Shown here in pieces: positions 12,738 through 18,476 of a DNA stretch of 23,112 nucleotides. Positions within the stretch are counted from its first letter, which is position 1. Every line of letters begins with the position of its first letter. A model generated the notes under the pieces. That model saw nothing but the letters and a program-made list of their open reading frames with translations, did not search any database and was not told the origin of the DNA. Made by a program: the position numbers and the translations under genes. The stretch comes from a virus, in IMG/VR virus record IMGVR_UViG_3300046323_000368, positions 1-23,112 of that record. One strand, 5' to 3'.

Positions 12738-13178
12738 ATGAAACGCAAATACCAAGCCGACCCAATGAGCATGTTCAAGACAATGAACAAGGTCGAACCC
12801 TTTAGCGCCAAAGAGCTGACCCAACTAAACATGCCCGTGCGTATGGCGTTTGACTGCCTGCGTACCGGCGAGGGCAAGGAGATGCACTTTCACACCCTGG
12901 CCGCAGCGGTTAACGTGGCCCTGGTTCGCAGCGAATCAATCGACCCGCTGTGTGTAGAGACTTGCCAGCGCGCGCAAGACGCCCTCATGTCCGTCTTGGC
13001 GCGTAGCAAACGGCTAGGCAAGTGGGGACTGGACGCAGCAGGCCTGCAAGACATACCGCCAGCGATTGAGCTGCACGAACAGCTCTTACAGCTCAGCACC
13101 CCGCTGCAAATGCAAAAGGCCATGAACGAAACCATCCAGCGCATGAATGCCGGCCACGGCCTGGAGATCCCAACATGA
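12738..13178 (+). CDS. unknown conserved phage protein
   Basis: 146 residues, largely helical, with no membrane segment. It contains MPVRMAFDCLRTGEGKEMHF and a C-terminal amphipathic helix (TPLQMQKAMNETIQRMNA). This looks like the small helical proteins that follow ParB-like genes in betaproteobacterial prophages. Function not recognised. GGAGCG precedes the ATG by about 6 nt. It overlaps the next gene by 4 bp. Confidence 0.65.
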   Translation: MKRKYQADPMSMFKTMNKVEPFSAKELTQLNMPVRMAFDCLRTGEGKEMHFHTLAAAVNVALVRSESIDPLCVETCQRAQDALMSVLARSKRLGKWGLDAAGLQDIPPAIELHEQLLQLSTPLQMQKAMNETIQRMNAGHGLEIPT

Positions 13179-13516
13179 CCCGCCCCACACTCAAAGCAAC
13201 AGAGCAACAAGCCCAACCGAAAACCGAGGCCTGGCTTATTGAGTGGGGTATTGGTGCTGAGCGCGGGAAGCACGTATTTACGCACAACGCCATAGCCGAT
13301 TACCGGGATTTGTTCAAAGACGCAACCGTAACTGAGCTTGTTAGACGGCTACCCCTGCCACCTACAAGCACAGACCTAACCATAAAGGCTAAAACCGAGC
13401 CGCTGACGGATGATCAGATTTTGCTATTGATCAAGGATGTGATTGACAGTGACGACCAGGCGTTTTTGGACTTTGCACGGCAAATCGAAGCCGCTCACAA
13501 CATCCACACACGCTAA
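13175..13516 (+). CDS. unknown phage protein upstream of the excisionase
   Basis: 113 residues. The first half contains a short beta-type stretch (EAWLIEWGIGAERGKHVF) and the second half is helical and acidic (LTDDQILLLIKDVIDSDDQA). It starts in an ATGA overlap and ends 2 nt before the excisionase gene. It was not recognised. Its place next to xis and int could mean a role in recombination control, but nothing in the sequence shows it. Confidence 0.6.
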   Translation: MTRPTLKATEQQAQPKTEAWLIEWGIGAERGKHVFTHNAIADYRDLFKDATVTELVRRLPLPPTSTDLTIKAKTEPLTDDQILLLIKDVIDSDDQAFLDFARQIEAAHNIHTR

Positions 13517-13518
13517 GC

Positions 13519-13848
13519 ATGACGACCCCCCTGTCCGTCAAACAAGCCGCCGCCGCGCTGGGCATATCGCCAAGCAAGGTGTACGAGCTGGCGCGGGCGG
13601 GTAAAGTGGCACACTACCGTTTTGACACCACCATCAAGTTTGACCAATCCGACCTTGACGCCTACAAGCAATCATGCCGATCACCCGTCACCACACCGGC
13701 CAATGGCTGTACCAGTTTGACCGCGTCATACCCGGCGCAGGCAGGCAGCGCGCTAACCGCGTACTTCCAAAAGGCTGGTCGAAAAAGCAGGCCGACGAAT
13801 ACGACCGCATCGAGTCCGCAAGGCTCTACGCGCTTGCAACTGGTGTAA
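13519..13848 (+). CDS. excisionase-like HTH protein overlapping the integrase gene
   Basis: Residues 5-50 (LSVKQAAAALGISPSKVYEL, VAHYRF, FDQSDLDAYKQ) are a classical winged HTH of the MerR/excisionase (HTH_17) type. Such proteins bend DNA at attachment sites and direct integrase to excision. Related proteins usually end soon after this domain. Here the frame stays open for 55 more codons, 175 bp into the integrase gene in another frame. The C-terminal extension is Ser/Thr/Pro-rich and probably carries no function. It lies 2 nt after the preceding gene. Confidence 0.75.
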   Translation: MTTPLSVKQAAAALGISPSKVYELARAGKVAHYRFDTTIKFDQSDLDAYKQSCRSPVTTPANGCTSLTASYPAQAGSALTAYFQKAGRKSRPTNTTASSPQGSTRLQLV

Positions 13849-14513
13849 GCAAACAGACCCCATTGATCGAGGACGCCGTGCTACTGTATTTGCAGCAGCA
13901 CGCCCCCACCCTCAAAAACTTCAAAGACCTTGAAGGCGCACTCGCCCTGTGCCAGCCCTGGTACGCAGGCAAGCCCATCACAGCCCTGGCCAGCGTGGCC
14001 AGGCAGTACGCCACCGACACCGCCAAAACCTTATCGGGCAGCACCATCCGCAACCGCCTGGCCTACCTACGCGCCGCCTGCCGCTGGGCGTGGAAGACGC
14101 ACGGCATGGGCGACCACGACCCAGCTGAGCGCATGGTACTGCCCAAGGCCAGCAAGGGCCGACAGGTGTACCTAAGCCGCGCCCAAATGCTGCAAATTGT
14201 CAAAGCCATGCACTACCCGGCTAGCCGGGCTGCAGCCCGCGTCGCGTTTTACACCGGCATGCGTATCAGCGAGATATTGCGCGCCCAGGCGGTCGAGGCC
14301 GGCGGGCAGCTGGCACTGCTGTTGACTGACACCAAAAACGGCACCCCACGCATGGTGCCCGTGCATCCTCGCATCGCCCACCTTGTACGCGGCACAGCCT
14401 GGCCACCATCTGTAACGGCAGACACCGTCACTCACCACGTGAAAGCCGCCATGCGCGCCACCGGCCACGGCCACGCCAGGCTGCACGAACGGCGTGCAAT
14501 CCGTGGAGAGTGA
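13674..14513 (+). CDS. tyrosine integrase, C-terminally truncated
   Basis: 279 residues. The N-terminal arm/core-binding part (SAM-like, about 60-150) and the first half of the catalytic domain are present: box I arginine in AFYTGMRISEI (R197) and the lysine beta-hairpin in TKNGTPRMVPV (K221). The frame then reaches LHERR (H271, R274), which could be the HxxR of box II, and stops five residues later. The second His/Trp and the nucleophilic tyrosine, normally about 30-60 residues further on, are absent, and no other frame downstream restores them. As written it should not recombine DNA. Either the gene was truncated by a rearrangement, or a recombination site lies at this spot. Confidence 0.8.
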   Translation: MPITRHHTGQWLYQFDRVIPGAGRQRANRVLPKGWSKKQADEYDRIESARLYALATGVSKQTPLIEDAVLLYLQQHAPTLKNFKDLEGALALCQPWYAGKPITALASVARQYATDTAKTLSGSTIRNRLAYLRAACRWAWKTHGMGDHDPAERMVLPKASKGRQVYLSRAQMLQIVKAMHYPASRAAARVAFYTGMRISEILRAQAVEAGGQLALLLTDTKNGTPRMVPVHPRIAHLVRGTAWPPSVTADTVTHHVKAAMRATGHGHARLHERRAIRGE

Positions 14514-14542
14514 GTTTTACCAATGAGCAGGATTTTCTTTGA

Positions 14543-14579
14543 TCGCTTTAAAGTGTCGTTTTGGCACACTTTAAGGCGA
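14543..14579. repeat. 14-bp inverted repeat
   Basis: Arms 14543-14556 and 14566-14579 (TCGCTTTAAAGTGT and ACACTTTAAGGCGA) pair at every position, with one G-T wobble, around a 9-nt loop. No T-run follows on either strand, so it is not a standard terminator. It may be a Rho-assisted end for the early operon or an integrase or regulator binding site. Confidence 0.6.
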
Positions 14580-14612
14580 AAAGTCCCAACCCTGCCAGCC
14601 GCCCCAAACGCA

Positions 14613-14652
14613 GAAAAGCCCTGCACACACAAATCAATGTGCATGCAGGGCT
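14613..14652 (-). terminator. Rho-independent terminator of the leftward late operon
   Basis: On the minus strand a perfect 9-bp stem (AGCCCTGCA/TGCAGGGCT, 14652-14644 with 14625-14617) with a CACA/TGTG inner pairing is followed by TTTTC. It lies about 50 bp after the last late gene. Confidence 0.7.
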
Positions 14653-14700
14653 GAAGCTGACTTTGCGGGTCAGCGGAGACAACTGGCAACTGGCAACTGT

Positions 14701-14868
14701 CTATCTTTGCGGCGTGGCCACTTTCGTTCGTGGCGGCTTGACGGTTTCTATTGTCGTGAATCGGTGCTGCTCAGGGCATTCGCGGCGGCGGGTGACAATG
14801 CGGTCGCTGGGCTGCCTGGTGGCGATGACTTGGGTGGGCAGCTTGCAGCCTGGGTAGATGCAGATCAC
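14701..14868 (-). CDS. NrdR-like zinc-ribbon mini-protein
   Basis: 55 residues from a GTG whose last two bases and the next A form the Rz1 stop (GTGA overlap). The segment RIVTRRRECPEQHRFTTIE closely resembles the zinc-ribbon and linker of the ribonucleotide reductase repressor NrdR (RRRREC...HRFTT.E). Upstream, CIYPGC supplies the first pair of cysteines. The likely ligands are C3, C8, C31 and H35 (or close), not four cysteines. The ATP-cone of NrdR is missing, so only the DNA-binding part is present. It is the last gene of the late operon. A role as a late transcription factor, in the manner of Ogr/Delta-type zinc proteins, is possible but unproven. Confidence 0.65.
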   Translation of the reverse strand: MICIYPGCKLPTQVIATRQPSDRIVTRRRECPEQHRFTTIETVKPPRTKVATPQR

Positions 14869-15086
14869 GGAGTCAATGCCGCAGCTCGACAGTCGCGGTA
14901 CTGGTTGGCCACTTCGATTAGTTTGAGCACGGTCGCGCCAAAGCTATCGTCATTTAATGGCGCCAGGGCTGGGCAGCTGGCTATCACCAGCGGGCTCGGC
15001 TTGGCCGGTGATGGCGGCGTTGATGTTGCGCAGCTGGCCAGCAGTGTTGCGGCAATCAGCGTACACAGTGTTTGTTTGTATTTCAC
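14865..15086 (-). CDS. Rz1: Rz1-like outer-membrane spanin lipoprotein
   Basis: 73 residues. A basic start and hydrophobic stretch end in a lipobox (LLASC, Cys19), followed by a Pro-rich segment (STPPSPAKPSP), the standard features of Rz1-type o-spanins. The start lies inside the Rz gene in another frame, and the gene runs 85 bp past the Rz stop, an embedded/overlapping arrangement typical of spanin pairs. With Rz it disrupts the outer membrane at the end of lysis. Confidence 0.85.
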   Translation of the reverse strand: MKYKQTLCTLIAATLLASCATSTPPSPAKPSPLVIASCPALAPLNDDSFGATVLKLIEVANQYRDCRAAALTP

Positions 15087-15294
15087 GGATCGCCTTCTGC
15101 ACGATGGTGCGGTTGATGGGTTGCTGGGCAGCGATGGCGGTGGCGGCGCCGGTTTGCGCGGCCTCGGTGACTTGTCGCACTACGTCGTCAAGTTTCTTTT
15201 GGCTGGCGATCTGGCGGTCTTCACCCACTTGCACGCCGCCAAAATATGCGCCTATGCTGACCAGCAGCGCGGCGATGATGATGTAAGGTGTCAT
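14950..15294 (-). CDS. Rz: Rz-like inner-membrane spanin
   Basis: 114 residues. It has an N-terminal signal anchor (about 3-22, PYIIIAALLVSIGAYFGG) and then a periplasmic Gln/Ala/Lys-rich coiled coil. It contains a single cysteine (YADC) before a tail that is out of frame with Rz1. Position, topology and the overlapping lipoprotein identify it as the i-spanin. It overlaps the endolysin stop by 4 bp (15291-15294). Confidence 0.85.
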   Translation of the reverse strand: MTPYIIIAALLVSIGAYFGGVQVGEDRQIASQKKLDDVVRQVTEAAQTGAATAIAAQQPINRTIVQKAIREIQTNTVYADCRNTAGQLRNINAAITGQAEPAGDSQLPSPGAIK

Positions 15295-15749
15295 GCCAGC
15301 TCCTGAATGCCAATCTTTGCACCAGCATCAGTAATCGTGATTACCCGGTTTGCAGGCTTGTCTGATGCGCGAATGCTGACGTGTACCCACTGCTTGCCCT
15401 TCACGCCTTCCAGGATCAGCTGACCAATGCCTAGCACCGACACCAGCGGCGAAAGCGTCTTGGCTATTTCGTATGGAGTGCCAAAGGCAGGGGCAACAAT
15501 ATCAGCCGCTTGGCCGCGTGCATGGTCTGAGCTGGTCACGCCGCCGACCGCGACATTGAGCTTCATGCACCTGTAGCCGCTGGTGACAATGACAGGCACG
15601 CGCAAGGTGCTGCGTATGCGCTCCAGCATTTCAGCCGTCAGCGTGAGTTTTGCAATGTGCTCGGGCGGTGGTGTGTTGTCAATGCCTAACTGCTTGGCTT
15701 TGTTACTGGCTGTCAGCTCGGCAAGGGTGAAGTGTGGCGACAGGTTCAT
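15291..15749 (-). CDS. endolysin, M15-family peptidase
   Basis: 152 residues. It cleaves peptide cross-links in the cell wall. The zinc site of the M15 (VanY/Ply500-like) family is visible: SDHARGQAADI (H76, D83) and WVHVS (H123), with the preceding VTSGYRCMKLN typical of the family. The N-terminus has no signal, so export through a holin is expected. The ATG at 15749 is chosen over the in-frame extension to 15809 because it gives a TGATG overlap with the upstream gene and the usual family start (MNLSPHFTLAELT). Confidence 0.9.
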   Translation of the reverse strand: MNLSPHFTLAELTASNKAKQLGIDNTPPPEHIAKLTLTAEMLERIRSTLRVPVIVTSGYRCMKLNVAVGGVTSSDHARGQAADIVAPAFGTPYEIAKTLSPLVSVLGIGQLILEGVKGKQWVHVSIRASDKPANRVITITDAGAKIGIQELA

Positions 15750-16063
15750 CAAACATGCTCCTTGAATCGGGTGCGAACAATCAAAACGGCAAAGCCCAAA
15801 ATCACGCACGCGTCTTGCAGCGTGGGCGGCTCCAGGCGCATGAGCGGGGTGATCAGCGCGCCAGCAGCGCCGGTGGCCAGCAGCAGCCAGGCCAGCATTT
15901 TGAGCAGCACCACCGAGCGTTGGCGCAATGACAAGCCGGGCTCAAACAGCGTGGTGCGCTCCAGCTTGTTGAGCGCCTCAGCCAGCACGACCAGCCCGGC
16001 CAGCCAGTGGGCAACGGCTAGCACCGACGCTGGCACAAATGCAAACACGTCAATGTGTGTCAT
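15749..16063 (-). CDS. small membrane protein of the lysis cassette, possible holin or antiholin
   Basis: 104 residues with three hydrophobic segments (about 8-30, 52-72 and 82-98) and an Arg/Lys-rich end. It lies between the other holin candidate and the endolysin and overlaps both (ATGA at 16060, TGATG at 15749). Which of the two membrane proteins is the actual holin cannot be told from sequence; paired holin/antiholin genes in this order are common. Confidence 0.65.
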   Translation of the reverse strand: MTHIDVFAFVPASVLAVAHWLAGLVVLAEALNKLERTTLFEPGLSLRQRSVVLLKMLAWLLLATGAAGALITPLMRLEPPTLQDACVILGFAVLIVRTRFKEHV

Positions 16064-16440
16064 TTCAATGCCCCCCGGTCTGCAAACTTTTCAATCACAA
16101 CGACGAGCACCTTTTGCGCGCCAGCGCCAACAACAAACGAGCTGGCCAGCAAGGTTGACAGCTGGGCGTGGTCGATCATGGCGGGGACCAGGTAGCCAGC
16201 GGTCACGCTGCTGGCTACTGACACAAATATTCGCCTGCCGGTGGTGCGCACCAGCTCGCGCCAGGTGTCGCCGGTGCTGGGTACGGTGTTAAGCAGCGCA
16301 ATAGCGGCCAGCGCCCCCAAGAAGCCCGCCAGAAGCACATCAGCGCGCAAGCCCAGCGGCACACCAAAGGCCGTCAGCACAGGCACTGCAGCGCCCGCCA
16401 GCACCAGCGTGGACACGGCGGTCGAGGTTGGCTCGGGCAT
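16060..16440 (-). CDS. holin candidate (multi-helix membrane protein)
   Basis: 126 residues. Hydrophobic segments at about 8-30, 36-52, 75-90 and 98-118 fit a holin of three or four helices, with a charged C-terminus (EKFADRGALK). AAGGAG lies 7-12 nt before the ATG at 16440, which is therefore preferred to the frame start at 16476. A holin would form the pores that release the endolysin at 15291. Confidence 0.7.
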   Translation of the reverse strand: MPEPTSTAVSTLVLAGAAVPVLTAFGVPLGLRADVLLAGFLGALAAIALLNTVPSTGDTWRELVRTTGRRIFVSVASSVTAGYLVPAMIDHAQLSTLLASSFVVGAGAQKVLVVVIEKFADRGALK

Positions 16441-16568
16441 CACGTGCTCCTTGTGGTTACGGCCGTAATGGCGCATCGTGCGATCAGACCAAACTTCAGC
16501 AGTCGGTGGGGAGCCAGCCGGGCAATCTCAAGCGCTGGCGAGATGGGTGGTGATGCGTTTTTTGTCAT
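16440..16568 (-). CDS. possible 42-residue peptide between tailspike and holin
   Basis: An ATG at 16568 begins MTKNASPPISPALEIARLAP and the stop overlaps the holin start as TGATG. It fills the space between the tailspike stop (16581) and the holin precisely, as the operon's tight packing would predict. One weak hydrophobic helix lies near the end (LLKFGLIARCAITAV). No clear ribosome binding site and no recognised family. Confidence 0.4.
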   Translation of the reverse strand: MTKNASPPISPALEIARLAPHRLLKFGLIARCAITAVTTRST

Positions 16569-16580
16569 TTCAGATAACCG

Positions 16581-18464
16581 TCATTCGATGCGCTGAATTT
16601 GAAGAGCCGATTGCCACGACGCGCCGCCGAAAAGAGGTAACGTTGCTGAAATATCAGCCTTGATATTCACAACATCGCCCGCGTTCAAGTAGCGGTCTTC
16701 ATTTATTGTTGTTGTGAGTAATGTCGTCCCATATTGACTGAGCAAATACAGCCTTGGCGTTGCGTTGTTTACGACCACTTCGACGTAGCTTCCGGCAGCC
16801 GACACCCCGGTCCCCGTGAAAAATAAATTTGCGCCAATTCGATACTGGCCTGCCTGATTTGCAGGGGCAGTAAATGCACCGGTTGTGGTGTTGTAGGCCC
16901 GCCTGCGGTCGCCGTTTGCTGCGATTGTCGGAAAGACAAGAGCTGTTGATCCGCCTAACGCCTGCGTTGCAGCAGCAGCCCGCACTGCATTTAAATAGAC
17001 TGGTGCTGGGTCATTTATAGACAGACCGGATTGATAAGCGCCAGGGCCGGTGCAGCCCTGAATAATCAGCTCTTGAGGGATAAGAGAAGATGAGTCAATT
17101 CTGATGACATCACCATAGCTGCCGGGGCAGTGCATGTCGGTAATGTAGTTGTAGCCGCTTGACGAGCCAGAATAGTTGTAAACCCAGCAGTCAAGATCGC
17201 CTCCGTTGAGCCGTATGCCCTTGGAGTTGTTTAAAAAGATTGCGCCGGTAGAACTGCCAGAGCCATAAAAATGACACCCGGTAAACGTGTGCCCAAATGT
17301 GACATCAACAGCTTCAAGGTTGTAAACCGTGTTGTGGTTAATATTGACGCCGGTAAAGATACCGTGGCAGTGGTTAGATCCGGCTGTCAAAACTACACCG
17401 CGCCCGTTATCAACAATGCTGCCGCCCGTAACGGTGTTGTTGCCTGCCGCCATGTCCATGCCGACCACATTGCCGCTGGCGTTGGTGTTTGTCCAGGTGT
17501 TGTACTCAGATGCAGCTCCGGCGTCGATGACAATACCGCCGGTGTTTTCATGTGCCCCAATGTTTGAAAAGTGCCCTCGGTCGCCGCGTAATGCTGTGGC
17601 GTTGACCGTACCAGTCAAATGCAGGCCTTTACCTTTAAAGCTTGACGCGGTAAGACCCTCAACGACGTAGCGTTTACCACCGTCGATTTTGAGCCCAGTT
17701 TCAACCGCTGTTGATGGGCTGGTTAGCGAGCCTTTTAAAAAACCACGACCGCGCATACCCCAGCGACTTTTTTGCACCGCAGAAAACAACACTTTTGTTT
17801 GGTCAGTCAAGGTGATTTGTGCGTTGTCAAGATACCAGTCTTGGTCGTCAAGAATATTTACTTGATCGCTGACGCTGTAAAGCAAATCCCCCGGCACTGT
17901 GATATTTCGTGCGCCCGATGCAGATGCTTTCTGGAATGCGTTTTTCCAGTCTGCGCCGTCACCAGCTACCCAAAAGCGTTTGACGTTGGCCCGCCCGCGC
18001 AGGATGGCGAATACCGTAGTGGGCTGCTCGTTTGTGTACTCGGTCGGTTGCACGATCGCCGCGCTGGCTGAGCCCTGCGTATTTGTCATAAGGTCAGCCG
18101 CAGTCACCCCCTGAATCAGTCGGAATTTGGCAGTTTCAAATGTGCCGCTGGTAGTGAATGGCAACTGAGCCGCATCAGGCGCATAAGCCAAGCCGCCGGT
18201 CATGACGGTCTGCGTGGCCCGTGTCAAATTGATGCCTGATGTGTAGGCGACTGGCGGCTCATAGCCGCGTAGCAGCTTGGCAGCGGCCTCGGCACTGTCA
18301 CGGGTGGCGCGGGCGGTGGCTTCGACTGCATTCATGCCTGCAAGCGTGGATTTGGTATTGCCCAGGCGATCGGTGACTGCCAGCGCTGTGCTGCTGGCAA
18401 ACGCAGCAATGGTGTCAGTGTCTAGCTTGGCGTTGGTAAGGTCGGTAATGGTGACAGCGTTCAT
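16581..18464 (-). CDS. tailspike/tail fibre with beta-helix and C1q-like end
   Basis: 627 residues. It is the probable receptor-binding protein at the tail tip. The N-terminal 65 residues (TDLTNAKLDTDTIAAFASST) are a helical attachment part often seen in phage fibres. Residues about 150-500 are a long run of short Gly/Asn/Thr-rich strands (HFSNIGAHENTGG, NTWTNTNASGNVVG, NNTVTGGSIVDNG), typical of a right-handed parallel beta helix of the pectate-lyase type. The last 120 residues (from FPTIAANGDRRR to the end, with YRIGANLFF and LNAGDVVNIKADI) look like a C1q/TNF-like jelly-roll trimer domain. Such a spike may degrade surface polysaccharide; catalytic residues could not be picked out. Starts 12 nt after the J-like gene. 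Confidence 0.8.
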   Translation of the reverse strand: MNAVTITDLTNAKLDTDTIAAFASSTALAVTDRLGNTKSTLAGMNAVEATARATRDSAEAAAKLLRGYEPPVAYTSGINLTRATQTVMTGGLAYAPDAAQLPFTTSGTFETAKFRLIQGVTAADLMTNTQGSASAAIVQPTEYTNEQPTTVFAILRGRANVKRFWVAGDGADWKNAFQKASASGARNITVPGDLLYSVSDQVNILDDQDWYLDNAQITLTDQTKVLFSAVQKSRWGMRGRGFLKGSLTSPSTAVETGLKIDGGKRYVVEGLTASSFKGKGLHLTGTVNATALRGDRGHFSNIGAHENTGGIVIDAGAASEYNTWTNTNASGNVVGMDMAAGNNTVTGGSIVDNGRGVVLTAGSNHCHGIFTGVNINHNTVYNLEAVDVTFGHTFTGCHFYGSGSSTGAIFLNNSKGIRLNGGDLDCWVYNYSGSSSGYNYITDMHCPGSYGDVIRIDSSSLIPQELIIQGCTGPGAYQSGLSINDPAPVYLNAVRAAAATQALGGSTALVFPTIAANGDRRRAYNTTTGAFTAPANQAGQYRIGANLFFTGTGVSAAGSYVEVVVNNATPRLYLLSQYGTTLLTTTINEDRYLNAGDVVNIKADISATLPLFGGASWQSALQIQRIE

Positions 18465-18476
18465 GGGTCGTCTTTC

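Larger units (their letters stand above)
14514..14700. other. convergent intergenic region between integrase and late operon
   Basis: 187 bp without a convincing gene. It holds a 14-bp inverted repeat (14543-14579), a leftward terminator (14613-14652) and a short tandem duplication, ACTGGCAACTGGCAACTG, near 14681-14698. It is the natural place for an attachment site, but no core could be defined from this sequence alone. Confidence 0.5.

Noticed and set aside
12691-12741. 16-codon GTG-start ORF between the ASCH gene and the next gene
   Set aside because: It ends in an overlap with the next ATG, but it is too short, has no Shine-Dalgarno and shows no recognisable feature. Chance is the simplest explanation.
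14500-14520. Possible tRNA 3' end as integration target (AATCCGTGGAGAGTGA)
   Set aside because: It vaguely resembles a T-arm and acceptor end, but no CCA, no T-loop consensus and no remainder of a tRNA could be folded from the neighbouring sequence.
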